From: an uncultured bacterium
GTDB lineage: Bacteria; Verrucomicrobiota; Kiritimatiellia; CAIVKH01
Direction: 5' to 3'
Assembly (NCBI GenBank): GCA_937958885.1
Contig: CALGMT010000010.1
Coordinates: forward strand, 24,685 to 88,684
DNA length: 64,000 bases
Shown here one piece after another: positions 1 through 8,114 of this stretch; within the stretch, counting starts at the first letter, position 1, and the number at the start of each line of letters is the position of its first letter. The position numbers were made by a program, and so were the translations under genes. The notes beneath the pieces are model-generated. The model worked only from the letters and a program-made list of their open reading frames with translations, searched no databases and was not told where the DNA came from.

Positions 1-1
1 C

Positions 2-181
2 CGCGCCGAAAAGCTCGTGCACGCGGGGTTCCTTTCGCTCGAGGGCGTTCAGGCCGCCGACGAGGAAGACCTGCTCGCGATCGAGGGCTTTACTGAAGAA
101 GACGCGCGGGCCATCCGCGCCGCGGTCGGCTCCGATACGCCCGGCGCGCCGGCTGATGGGGCACCGACGGAAACGACATGA
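2..181 (+). CDS. nusA: NusA, C-terminal end (partial)
   Basis: Only the last 59 codons lie in the window. They read ...RAEKLVHAGFLSLEGVQ..., followed by EEDLLAIEGFTEEDARAIRAAV, the helix-hairpin-helix style repeat seen at the C-terminus of the transcription elongation and termination factor NusA. The TGA stop overlaps the ATG of infB (ATGA), which is the classic nusA-infB arrangement and supports the identification. The tail after the repeat is short and Pro/Ala/Thr-rich. The 5' part of the gene is outside the window. Confidence 0.8.
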   Translation, partial: RAEKLVHAGFLSLEGVQAADEEDLLAIEGFTEEDARAIRAAVGSDTPGAPADGAPTETT

Positions 182-2211
182 GAGTATTCGAACTAGCCAA
201 AGAACTCCAACGGCCGACCAAGGACCTGCTGGAAAAGATTCAGGCCCTTAACGCCGGAGAAGTGCGCAACCACATGAGCGTGCTCACCCCCGAACAGGTG
301 ACCGTTCTGCGGGTCGCGTTCGCCCCCGCGCAGCAAGCGCCGGCCGCCGAACCCGCGCCGGCGACCGCCGCGCCGGCGACCGCCGCGCCGGTGACCGCCT
401 CCGCGGATACGAAGGTGGTCACGGTGAAACCGGGCGCCCCGATCATTGTCCGCGAGCTGGCGGAGCACATGGGCCTCAAGCCCAATCTGCTGATCGCGGA
501 ACTGATGAAGATGAATATCTTCGCGTCGATCAATCAAAAGATCGAACTGAAGGTCGCGCAGCAGATCGCCCAAAAATGGGGCTGGACCGTCGAGCTGGAA
601 AAGAAGGTCGAGGTCAAACCCCCGCCGCCTCCGCCGAAGCCGAAGGTCAAGCCGGTCGAGGAAAAGGTGGACGCGCCGGAAAATGTCGTCACGCGGCCGC
701 CCGTTGTGGTCTTTATGGGCCACGTGGACCACGGCAAGACCTCGCTGCTGGACAAGATTCGCAACAGCCGCGTCGCGGCGGGCGAGGATGGCGGCATCAC
801 GCAGCACATCGGCGCCTACACCGTTACGCTCGACGACAAAAAGAAACACCGCATCACGTTTCTCGACACCCCGGGCCACGAAGCCTTCACCGCAATGCGC
901 GCGCGAGGGGCAAACCTGACCGACATCGCCGTGATCGTGATTGACGGCGTGGACGGTGTGATGCCGCAGACCCGCGAGGCGATCCAACATGCGCAGGCCG
1001 CAAAGGTCGCCATCATGGTCGCGCTGAACAAAAAGGACCTGCGCGCATTCAATGCCGACCGCGTAAAACAGCAACTGCAAGGCCTCGGCCTCACCCCGGA
1101 AGATTGGGGCGGCGATGTGATTTGCTGCCCGGTCAGCGCGCTCACCGGAGACGGCATCCCCGATTTTCTCGACAACATCATCGCCCTGGCGGAAATCCTC
1201 GAACTGAAGGCCAACCCGCGCCTGCCCGCGCGCGGGTTCATCGTCGAGGCGCGCATGGAAACCGGCATGGGCCCCACCGCCACGCTGCTGATCCGCGAAG
1301 GCACGCTCAAGGTCGGCGATACGATTCTGTGCGGGATGCACTGGGGACGGGTGAAGGCCCTCATCAACGATCGCGGCGAACGCGTGAAACAGGCCGGTCC
1401 GTCCGAGGCCGTCAAATGCCTGGGCCTCTCCGGCGTGCCCGACGCGGGCGCAGAGTTCGTCAAAATGGCGGACGAGAAGACAGCCCGCGCCGAAGCCGAG
1501 GCGCGCCAATTCGCGAAGCGCGAAGAGGCGCTTGCCGGCATGGCGCCGAAGCGCATGACGCTCGACGATCTGCTCCAGGGCGGAGCGGGGACGGGCAAAA
1601 AGACCCTCTCCATCGTGTTGAAGGTGGACACCCAGGGATCCCTCGAAGCGCTGCAATACGCGATCGGCAACATCAAGAGCGAGAAAGTTGACCACCAGAT
1701 TATCCTCGCCGGCATCGGCAACATCAACGTGAACGATGTCCTGCTCGCGAGCGCATCGAAGGCGATTATCTTGGGATTCCATGTCAGCAAGGAATCGGAC
1801 GTCTCCGCCGCGGCAAAGCGGGAAGGCGTCGAAATTCGACTTTACAGCATCATCTACGAGCTGCTGGACGATCTGAAGGACCTGATGCAGGGACTGCTCG
1901 AACCGATCGTGCGCGAAACGGTGCTCGGCCACGCCCAGGTCAAGCAGCTCTTCGACCTCGGCAAAAAGGGCAAGGTCGCCGGGTGCATCGTCACCGACGG
2001 CCGCGTCACCGCGCGCGGGCGCGCGCGCGTCAAGCGCCGGGGCGACGTGCTGTACGAGGGCGCGGTCTCCACCCTGCGCCGCTTCCAAAACGAAGCGGCC
2101 GAGGTCCGCGAGGGCCAGGAGTGCGGCATGCGGCTCGATCATTTCGGCGACTTTGAACCGGGCGATATTATCGAGATCTACGAAGTCGAGAAAATCGCCC
2201 AGCAACTGTAA
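178..2211 (+). CDS. infB: Translation initiation factor IF-2
   Basis: GTPase that places fMet-tRNA in the ribosomal P site. The 677-residue protein begins with an IF2-N type helical domain (about 1-50), then an Ala/Pro linker (about 50-78), a second IF2-N domain (about 85-140) and a proline-rich hinge. The G domain starts near 172: G1 is GHVDHGKT (181-188), G3 is DTPGHE (230-235) and G4 is NKKD (284-287). Domains II-IV follow to the C-terminus. The N-terminal extension is much shorter than in E. coli IF2. The ATG overlaps the nusA stop, and rbfA and truB follow, so this is the conserved nusA-infB-rbfA-truB cluster. Confidence 0.98.
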   Translation: MRVFELAKELQRPTKDLLEKIQALNAGEVRNHMSVLTPEQVTVLRVAFAPAQQAPAAEPAPATAAPATAAPVTASADTKVVTVKPGAPIIVRELAEHMGLKPNLLIAELMKMNIFASINQKIELKVAQQIAQKWGWTVELEKKVEVKPPPPPPKPKVKPVEEKVDAPENVVTRPPVVVFMGHVDHGKTSLLDKIRNSRVAAGEDGGITQHIGAYTVTLDDKKKHRITFLDTPGHEAFTAMRARGANLTDIAVIVIDGVDGVMPQTREAIQHAQAAKVAIMVALNKKDLRAFNADRVKQQLQGLGLTPEDWGGDVICCPVSALTGDGIPDFLDNIIALAEILELKANPRLPARGFIVEARMETGMGPTATLLIREGTLKVGDTILCGMHWGRVKALINDRGERVKQAGPSEAVKCLGLSGVPDAGAEFVKMADEKTARAEAEARQFAKREEALAGMAPKRMTLDDLLQGGAGTGKKTLSIVLKVDTQGSLEALQYAIGNIKSEKVDHQIILAGIGNINVNDVLLASASKAIILGFHVSKESDVSAAAKREGVEIRLYSIIYELLDDLKDLMQGLLEPIVRETVLGHAQVKQLFDLGKKGKVAGCIVTDGRVTARGRARVKRRGDVLYEGAVSTLRRFQNEAAEVREGQECGMRLDHFGDFEPGDIIEIYEVEKIAQQL

Positions 2212-2243
2212 CCGCGCCGCGCCGGGCATTGGGAGGAACGGCC

Positions 2244-2639
2244 ATGCGTCCGCAGCGATTGACGCGCATCAACCAACTGCTTCGCCAAGAGGTGGCGGAG
2301 TACCTGTTTCGACTGGTCAACGAGCCTGGATTCGACCCCGCGCGCGTGACGGTCACGCGGGTGCTCACCAGCGCCGACTTGCGCCACGCGCGCGTGATGG
2401 TGTCGGTCCGCGGCACGCCCGAGGAGCAGGAAGAGGCGCTGAACCACATTCGCCGCCACCGCGTCGAGCTCCAAAACCTCATCAACCGCGACATCAAAAT
2501 GAAGTACACGCCGCAGTTGATCGTCGAGTTGGATGAGTCCATCGCAAAGGGCGACCAGGTGCTCTCGCTCATCGCCGAGATGGAGGCAGAGCATCCCGAA
2601 TGGGACGAGCCGGAGACGCCGCCCGTTTCCAATCCATGA
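2244..2639 (+). CDS. rbfA: Ribosome-binding factor A
   Basis: RbfA assists late maturation of the 30S subunit and 16S rRNA 5' end processing. The 131-residue protein opens MRPQRLTRINQLLRQEVAEY and carries the KH-like fold pattern of the family, including VTVTRVLTSADLRHARVMVS. The ATG at 2244 was chosen because GGGAGGA lies 7-8 bases upstream; an in-frame TTG at 2229 is less likely. It follows infB by 32 bases. Its TGA stop overlaps the truB start (ATGA), so translational coupling is likely. Confidence 0.95.
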   Translation: MRPQRLTRINQLLRQEVAEYLFRLVNEPGFDPARVTVTRVLTSADLRHARVMVSVRGTPEEQEEALNHIRRHRVELQNLINRDIKMKYTPQLIVELDESIAKGDQVLSLIAEMEAEHPEWDEPETPPVSNP

Positions 2640-3388
2640 GGCCGCCCCGCTACAGGCGCGCCCCCCTGCGCGCGTCGGACGAAGTCGACGGCTTGCTCCT
2701 CGTGGACAAACCTGCCGGCCCGACCTCGCACGACATCGTGGACGCCGTCCGCCGATTGTTCGACCTGCCGAAAGTTGGCCACGGTGGCACGCTCGATCCC
2801 GGCGCGACCGGCCTGCTGATCCTACTGCTCGGTCGCGCGACGAAAGTCTCGCAGCCCATCATGAGCGCGGACAAGGTGTATGAAGGCACGCTCATCCTGG
2901 GCGTCTCCACCGACACCCACGATGCGGACGGCGAGGTCTTGTCGCGCCGCGACGCATCCGGCGTCACCCGCGAGCGGCTCGCGGACGAATTCCGGAAATG
3001 GGTCGGCGACGTCGAACAAGTTCCGCCGATGGTCTCCGCGATCAAGAAGGACGGCGTCGCGCTATACAAAATGGCGCGCCACGGCCGGGAGGTCGAACGC
3101 GAGCCGCGCCTGCTGCACATCTTCGAATTCGCCCTGCTAGATTTCGCTCCTCCGCTCGCGCGATTTCGCGTGCGCTGCTCGAAGGGCACCTATGTGCGCA
3201 CACTCTGCCACGACATCGGCGAAGGCCTCGGCTGCGGCGCGTGCCTTAACACCCTGCGGAGGACCCGCTCCGGCGCGCTGGATGTGGCCGACGCGATCCC
3301 GTTCGAAACGCTGGTCGGTGTGCCGCGCGAGGAACTTGCGCGCCACGTGCGTCCGCTTGCCTCGTTGAACCTGCGGGGCCCGCTATGA
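2636..3388 (+). CDS. truB: tRNA pseudouridine(55) synthase TruB
   Basis: Makes pseudouridine 55 in the T-loop of tRNAs. The 250-residue protein shows the opening GLLLVDKPAGPTSHDIVDAV, the catalytic motif GHGGTLDPGATGLL with the active-site Asp, and the later motif SKGTYVRTLCHDIGEGLG. The C-terminal PUA region is short, typical of the shorter bacterial TruB type. The ATG at 2636 overlaps the rbfA stop, and the stop overlaps the ribF start, so three genes in a row are joined by ATGA junctions. Confidence 0.96.
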   Translation: MRPPRYRRAPLRASDEVDGLLLVDKPAGPTSHDIVDAVRRLFDLPKVGHGGTLDPGATGLLILLLGRATKVSQPIMSADKVYEGTLILGVSTDTHDADGEVLSRRDASGVTRERLADEFRKWVGDVEQVPPMVSAIKKDGVALYKMARHGREVEREPRLLHIFEFALLDFAPPLARFRVRCSKGTYVRTLCHDIGEGLGCGACLNTLRRTRSGALDVADAIPFETLVGVPREELARHVRPLASLNLRGPL

Positions 3389-4326
3389 TGCGCACCGTCA
3401 CCGCGCTGGAAGCGCTGAACGGCGCAACCCGCCCGATCGTGTTCGCGGCGGGCGCGTTCGACGGCGTCCACCTTGGCCACCAGGCCGTTCTCGCAGAAGC
3501 GCGCCGCCGCGCCTCCGCGCTCGGCGGCGAAGCGTGGGCGCTGACCTTCGACCCGCATCCGATGAAGGTGCTGCGCCCCGACCGCGCGCCCGCGTTGATC
3601 ACCTCGACACCGCACCGCCTGCGCCTGCTCGCGGAAACCGGCGTAGACGGCGTGGCGCTGCTGCCGTTCGACGCGTTCTTTGCCGAGCAGGAACCCGAGG
3701 CGTTCATCGCGCGGGTTTGCGCCGCCGTCCCGACACTCCGCGCGATGGTCGTCGGCGCCAATTGGACCTTCGGCCGCCGCGCGCGGGGCAACGTGGACCT
3801 GCTCCGCGCACTCGCCGCGCAACACGGGTTTGATGTCGCCGCGATGGCCGGCCTCGAGTGGGGCGGACAGCCGATCTCCAGCACGCGTATCCGCCAGGCC
3901 GTTGCTTCAGGCGATCTCGCCGCCGCGCGCGCGATGCTCGGCCGCCCATTCAGTATGTATGGAACGGTCGTGCACGGCGCCAAACTCGGCAGAGTATTGG
4001 GCTATCCAACTGCAAATGTGGATCCCCACAACGAAGTGCGACCGCCGCCCGGCATCTATGCGTGCTGGACGCGCGTCGAGCAGCGGACCTATCCGTCCGC
4101 TTCGTTCCTCACCGCACACCCCGATCCGCGCAAGGGTCCCCCCGATGTCGTGGAGGTCCACCTGCTTGATGCGACGCTGGATTTGTACGACCACGATATC
4201 GACGTCTGCTTCGTCTCCAAATTGCGCGACGAAGAGCGCTACGACACGCTCGACGCATTGAAGGCCCAGATCGGTCGAGACCTCGCCGCCGCCCGCGCCG
4301 TCCTCGCCGAGCACCCGCCCGAATAG
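3385..4326 (+). CDS. ribF: Bifunctional riboflavin kinase / FAD synthetase
   Basis: Converts riboflavin to FMN and FMN to FAD. The N-terminal adenylyltransferase half (about 1-180) has GAFDGVHLGHQAV and TFDPHPMKVLRP plus the SSTRIR motif. The C-terminal kinase half (about 183-310) has MYGTVVHGAKLGRVLGYPTANV, the flavokinase PTAN motif. Length (313) is normal for the family. It is translationally coupled to truB, and truB-ribF adjacency is common in bacteria. The start could be either of two adjacent ATGs (3385 or 3388). Its stop abuts the stop of the convergent SDR gene with no bases between. Confidence 0.96.
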   Translation: MMRTVTALEALNGATRPIVFAAGAFDGVHLGHQAVLAEARRRASALGGEAWALTFDPHPMKVLRPDRAPALITSTPHRLRLLAETGVDGVALLPFDAFFAEQEPEAFIARVCAAVPTLRAMVVGANWTFGRRARGNVDLLRALAAQHGFDVAAMAGLEWGGQPISSTRIRQAVASGDLAAARAMLGRPFSMYGTVVHGAKLGRVLGYPTANVDPHNEVRPPPGIYACWTRVEQRTYPSASFLTAHPDPRKGPPDVVEVHLLDATLDLYDHDIDVCFVSKLRDEERYDTLDALKAQIGRDLAAARAVLAEHPPE

Positions 4327-5775
4327 TCAGCCCTCGCGCGCGGCCTCGTCCGCGATCGCGCGAATCATGTCCCGGAAGATCAGCGCGTGGATCGGATAAA
4401 GCGCGTACCAGTAGGCCAAGCCCGATAGTCCTTTTGGCGCGAAGAATGCCGTCTGGACGAGCGTCGAGCCACCGCCCGCGCGCGGATGCGCCTCGAATTG
4501 CAGCCACGCGCGCCCAGGCACCTTCATCTCCGCGCGGAACCGTACGAGCCGGCCGCGTTCCACCGCCTCGACCCGCCAGAAATCCACCGCGTCGCCGGGA
4601 TTCAACTCCGTCGGATGCCGCCGCCCGCGCCGCATACCGACGCCGCCCAGCAGGCGATCCAGCGCGCCGCGGGCGCGCCAGGCCCAGTTCCATTTCAACC
4701 AGCCGCGCGCGCCGCCGAGCGCGCTGAACGCGCCGAACAACGCGGCGGGCTCCGCCCGCGTTTCGATGCGGCGCCGTTCGATGATCATCCCCTCCTGCGT
4801 GCTCAAGGTCACGGGGCGCCGGTCGCCGAGGCTGCTCGCGAGCGCGTCGCTCCACGCCGTCTCGATCTCGCCGCCATCCAGGCGCGCGATGGCGAGGCGG
4901 ACCGCCGACCGGTAGGTCATCGGCGCGATCTCGGGAAACAAGTCGCGCGCCGAGCGATCCCGCACGATGCACTCGTTGCGCAGCCCCTGAATCAGCGGCT
5001 GCGCGATGGCGGCCGGGATTGGGGTCACCAGATGAACCCAATACGAAGATAGACGCGGCGTCAGGACGGGCACCGGCAGCAAGCGGCGTCGGAGTCCGCG
5101 CTCCTCCGCGTAGATCCGCATCATCGCGCCGTAGTCGATGACGTCCGCGCCGCCGATTTCGATCGTGCGCCCCGCGCTCTCCGGCACACAGAGCGCGGCG
5201 AGCAGATATTCGAGCACGTTGCGAATCGCGATCGGCTGCGTCTTCGTGAAAACCCATCGCGGACAGATCATCACGGGTATGCGCTCTGTCAGATAGCGGA
5301 TCATTTCGAACGACAGCGAGCCGGACCCCACGATCACGCCCGCGCGGAACTCCGTCACCGGCACGCCGGCCTCGCGCAGCGCGTCGCCCGTTTCGTGGCG
5401 CGAGCGGAGATGGTGCGAGAGCTCCTGCGCGGGGTCCCCGAGCCCGCCCAGATAAATAATGCGCCTGACACCCGCGGCCCGCGCGGCTTCGCCGAATTGT
5501 GCGGCCGCGCGCAGATCGCGCGCGGCGAAGTCGCGCCCGCCGGCCATGCCGTGAATGAGGTAATACGCCGCGTCGATCCCGCGCACTGCGTCCGGCAGCG
5601 TCCGGCTGTCCAGCACATCGCCCGCCGCGACCTCCACCTGGTCTCGCCACGATCGACCCGCGAGTCGATCCGGATCGCGCGCGAGGCAGCGCACGGAATA
5701 TCCCGCCTCGATCAGGCGCGGCACGAGCCGTCCGCCGATATACCCCGTCGCGCCCGTGACCAAAATTCGTTGCAT
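4327..5775 (-). CDS. SDR-family NAD(P)-binding protein with C-terminal DUF2867 domain
   Basis: The 482-residue protein starts with a Rossmann fold, ILVTGATGYIGGRLVPRL, close to atypical SDR/NmrA-like proteins; AGVRRIIYLGGLGD and FRAGVIVGSGSLSFEMIRYL are typical of the group. From about residue 320 it changes to a DUF2867-type domain (TQEGMIIERRRIETRAEPAA ... FAPKGLSGLAYWYALYPIH) related to the SRPBCC/polyketide-cyclase fold. The two-domain architecture is a known bacterial family of unknown substrate. It has no signal peptide. It stands alone on the minus strand, convergent with ribF and divergent from ilvC. Confidence 0.85.
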   Translation of the reverse strand: MQRILVTGATGYIGGRLVPRLIEAGYSVRCLARDPDRLAGRSWRDQVEVAAGDVLDSRTLPDAVRGIDAAYYLIHGMAGGRDFAARDLRAAAQFGEAARAAGVRRIIYLGGLGDPAQELSHHLRSRHETGDALREAGVPVTEFRAGVIVGSGSLSFEMIRYLTERIPVMICPRWVFTKTQPIAIRNVLEYLLAALCVPESAGRTIEIGGADVIDYGAMMRIYAEERGLRRRLLPVPVLTPRLSSYWVHLVTPIPAAIAQPLIQGLRNECIVRDRSARDLFPEIAPMTYRSAVRLAIARLDGGEIETAWSDALASSLGDRRPVTLSTQEGMIIERRRIETRAEPAALFGAFSALGGARGWLKWNWAWRARGALDRLLGGVGMRRGRRHPTELNPGDAVDFWRVEAVERGRLVRFRAEMKVPGRAWLQFEAHPRAGGGSTLVQTAFFAPKGLSGLAYWYALYPIHALIFRDMIRAIADEAAREG

Positions 5776-5844
5776 ACCGATATGTTTCGCATGACCATCG
5801 TCCGAACGCGAGGAAGCTTACATTCGCGCCATGGGTTGCGGAGT

Positions 5845-5915
5845 CTGTAGGTCCGCCGTTCCGCCGGCGAAACGTGAGCGCCAATGACCTCCGGCGACAG
5901 CGCGCCGGAGGTACA
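5845..5915. repeat. REP-like hairpin unit in the ilvC upstream region
   Basis: Between the SDR gene and ilvC lies CTGTAGGTCCGCCGTTCCGC followed by a strong inverted repeat, ACCTCCGGC (5887-5895) and GCCGGAGGT (5904-5912), ending in TACAG. A related TGTAG.TCCG.CG.TCCGCCG block occurs at 42766-42807, also just upstream of a gene. This suggests a dispersed palindromic repeat rather than a gene-specific structure, but it could also act as a leader hairpin for ilvC. Confidence 0.45.
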
Positions 5916-5985
5916 GCATGCTAACTCCTTGCCCACACAAAGCCCTTTATTGTAGCCTCTCCGCTTCATCTGGAGGAAATTGGAA

Positions 5986-7068
5986 ATGGCGAAGATTGAT
6001 TTCGGCGGCGTGATCGAAGACGTGGTGACGCGCAGCGAGTTCCCGCTCGCGAAGGCGCGCAAGGCGCTCAAAGGCGAGACGATCGCCGTTCTCGGCTACG
6101 GCGTGCAAGCCCCCGCGCAGGCGCTGAACCTCAAGGACAATGGCTTCAACGTCATCGTCGGCTGCCGCGATTGGACGCGCGCCAAGAAGGACGGCTGGAA
6201 GCCCGGCAAGGATCTGTTCTCCATCGAAGAAGCCGCCGACCAGGGCACCATCCTGCTCTATCTCGTGTCCGACGCCGGCCAGCGCGCGCTGTGGCCGACC
6301 GTGAAGAAATTCCTCACTCCGGGCAAGGCGCTCGCCTTTTCCCACGGTTTCTCCATCGTGTTCAAAGAGCAGACAAAAGTCGTCCCGCCGAAGGATGTCG
6401 ACGTCATCATGGTCGCGCCGAAAGGCTCCGGCCTGAATGTGCGCCGCAATTTTCTCGCCGGCGCGGGCATCAACTCGAGTTACGCGATCTTCCAGGACGC
6501 GACCGGCCGCGCGACCGAACGCACGCTCGCGCTCGGCATCGGCATCGGCTCCGGCTACCTGTTCCCCACCACGTTCCAGCGGGAAGTGGTCAGCGATCTC
6601 ACCGGCGAACGCGGCGTGTTGATGGGCGCGCTCGCGGGGATTATGGAGGCGCAATACGACGTGCTGCGCGCCAACGGCCACTCGCCCAGCGAGGCGTTCA
6701 ACGAGACGGTCGAAGAGCTCACGCAGAGCCTCATCCGGCTTGTGGACGAGAAGGGGATGGACTGGATGTACGCAAACTGCTCGACCACCGCCCAGCGCGG
6801 CGCGCTCGACTGGAAGCCGAAGTTTAAGAAAGCCACGCTGCCTGTCTTCAAGGCGCTCTACGAATCGGTGAAAACCGGCAAAGAGTCCGCGCGCGTCCTC
6901 CGCGTGTGCAGCGGCCCCAACTACAAGGAGCTGCTCGCGAAAGAACTCAACGAGATGGGCAACTCCGAGATGTGGCGCGCCGGCGCGGCCGTACGCTCCC
7001 TCCGCCCCAAGACCGCCAAGGGCCCAACCCTCAAAGCCAAGGGCACCGGCGGCCGCACGATGGGCTGA
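5986..7068 (+). CDS. ilvC: Ketol-acid reductoisomerase (NADP+)
   Basis: Second common step of valine, leucine and isoleucine synthesis: isomerises and reduces acetolactate or acetohydroxybutyrate. The 360-residue sequence has the nucleotide-binding segment IAVLGYGVQAPAQALNLKDN, then MVAPKGSGLNVRR, GSGYLFPTTFQREVVSDLTG and the C-terminal knotted domain with NETVEELTQSLIRLVDEKG and WMYANCSTTAQRGALDW. This is the variant found in Bacteroidetes and relatives rather than the short E. coli-like GYGSQ form. The ATG at 5986 follows GGAGGA (5972-5977) by 8 bases. It is a single gene with its own terminator; no other ilv genes are nearby. Confidence 0.97.
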   Translation: MAKIDFGGVIEDVVTRSEFPLAKARKALKGETIAVLGYGVQAPAQALNLKDNGFNVIVGCRDWTRAKKDGWKPGKDLFSIEEAADQGTILLYLVSDAGQRALWPTVKKFLTPGKALAFSHGFSIVFKEQTKVVPPKDVDVIMVAPKGSGLNVRRNFLAGAGINSSYAIFQDATGRATERTLALGIGIGSGYLFPTTFQREVVSDLTGERGVLMGALAGIMEAQYDVLRANGHSPSEAFNETVEELTQSLIRLVDEKGMDWMYANCSTTAQRGALDWKPKFKKATLPVFKALYESVKTGKESARVLRVCSGPNYKELLAKELNEMGNSEMWRAGAAVRSLRPKTAKGPTLKAKGTGGRTMG

Positions 7069-7099
7069 ACCGCCGCGCGAAGCCCCGCTTCGTTCAACA

Positions 7100-7133
7100 A
7101 CGCCGCGCGCCCGCAAAGCGCGCGGCGTTTTTT
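7100..7133 (+). terminator. Rho-independent terminator after ilvC
   Basis: ACGCCGCGCG (7100-7109) pairs perfectly with CGCGCGGCGT (7119-7128) and is followed by a run of T to 7133. It lies 31 bases past the ilvC stop. It is the clearest intrinsic terminator in the window. Confidence 0.9.
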
Positions 7134-7181
7134 ACATGCCATGGAACGTTGGAGCGGCAGCTTTTACAGGGCATGGAAAAA
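7130..7181 (+). repeat. Dispersed catggaa element, divergent copy A
   Basis: TTTTTTACATGCCATGGAAC at the start and TTTTACAGGGCATGGAAAAA at the end give two related half-units, as in the better-conserved copies at 25923, 44333 and 59767. This copy has diverged in the spacer and does not keep the KKVFTEHG reading frame. It lies immediately after the ilvC terminator, in the same orientation as the other copies. Confidence 0.6.
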
Positions 7182-7228
7182 GGCGCGGACATGCGTAAGC
7201 CCGCGCCGGATCGCGCGAGATACAGTCG

Positions 7229-7591
7229 ATGCTGGATCCCGCCGGACAACCCCGCTGCGATGTATGCGCGTTGCCCCTCCCGCGGGGCGCTGCGAACGGC
7301 CCCTGTAGTCGGCGCTGCGCCGCGCGGCGCGATGAGTCTGCGCGCGCGCGGGCGAACGTCCCCGCCCTCGAACAGCGGATTCTCGCGGAACTTCGCTCGC
7401 TCACCGCCGGAAGCACGATGTGCCCCGGCGCCCTCGCGCAACGCGTTCTGCCGGGCGTTCGCGATCCATTGACCCTCCTGCGCCCGCTGCTGTTCGAACT
7501 GCAGGAGAAAGGGCGTGTCGCGCTTTCGCAGAAGGGCGCGGTTTTGCCGTGGTGGAAAATCCGCGGGCCTTTTCGCATCCGCGCGCGGTAA
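7229..7591 (+). CDS. DUF3253-domain protein with N-terminal zinc-ribbon
   Basis: The 120-residue protein has an N-terminal CDVCALPL ... GPCSRRCAARR cluster resembling DUF2256 zinc knuckles. From about residue 47 it has a winged-helix-like DUF3253 segment: ILAELRSLTAGSTMCPGALA, then LLFELQEKGRVALSQKGAVL and RGPFRIR. DUF2256-DUF3253 fusions are a known bacterial arrangement of unknown function. The domain looks able to bind nucleic acid, which is inference only. It has a weak ribosome-binding site and is followed by bcp 45 bases downstream on the same strand. Confidence 0.7.
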   Translation: MLDPAGQPRCDVCALPLPRGAANGPCSRRCAARRDESARARANVPALEQRILAELRSLTAGSTMCPGALAQRVLPGVRDPLTLLRPLLFELQEKGRVALSQKGAVLPWWKIRGPFRIRAR

Positions 7592-7636
7592 GGAAACTCG
7601 ACTCTATTCGATGTTCAGCCAAAAGGAGATTTCGCC

Positions 7637-8107
7637 ATGTCACTCGAAGGAAAAAAGGCGCCTTCGTTCAAACTCGAAGGAAGCGATGGGAAAATGCACT
7701 CGCTCGCCGACTATAAGGGTCAGACCGTCGTGCTTTATTTTTATCCGAAAGATGACACGCCGGGCTGCACAAAAGAGGCGTGCGGGTTTCGCGATCATTT
7801 TAAGGATATCGCTCAACGCGCCGTTCTGTTCGGCATAAGCAAAGACACCATCGCCTCACATGGAAAGTTTATCGCCAAATATAAATTGCCGTTCACCCTT
7901 CTTTCCGATCCCGACGCGGCGGTTATGAAGGCCTACGGCGCATTCGGCGAGAAGCTGATGTATGGCAAACCCGTCACCGGCACGATCCGCTCGACCGTTG
8001 TGATTGGACCGGACGGCAAGGTGCTGAAACACTGGACCTCCGTGAAGAAAGCCGAAACGCATCCGTCGGAAGTTCTTGACTTTCTGTGCAATGTAATGAT
8101 TAAATAG
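7637..8107 (+). CDS. bcp: Thioredoxin-dependent peroxiredoxin (BCP/PrxQ)
   Basis: Reduces H2O2 and alkyl hydroperoxides using thioredoxin. The 156-residue protein carries YFYPKDDTPGCTKEACGFRD with the peroxidatic Cys44 and the nearby resolving Cys49 typical of the PrxQ class, plus FTLLSDPDAAVMKAYGA and the GTIRSTVVIGPDGKV strand. AAAGGAGA precedes the ATG. The stop overlaps the ribosome-binding site of the desaturase gene that follows 7 bases later, so the two are probably co-transcribed. Confidence 0.96.
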   Translation: MSLEGKKAPSFKLEGSDGKMHSLADYKGQTVVLYFYPKDDTPGCTKEACGFRDHFKDIAQRAVLFGISKDTIASHGKFIAKYKLPFTLLSDPDAAVMKAYGAFGEKLMYGKPVTGTIRSTVVIGPDGKVLKHWTSVKKAETHPSEVLDFLCNVMIK

Positions 8108-8114
8108 AGGTCTT

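Noticed and set aside
7130-7181. Leader ORF in repeat copy A
   Set aside because: This copy has diverged and does not keep the KKVFTEHG frame; the reading frame continues with no stop near the DUF3253 start.
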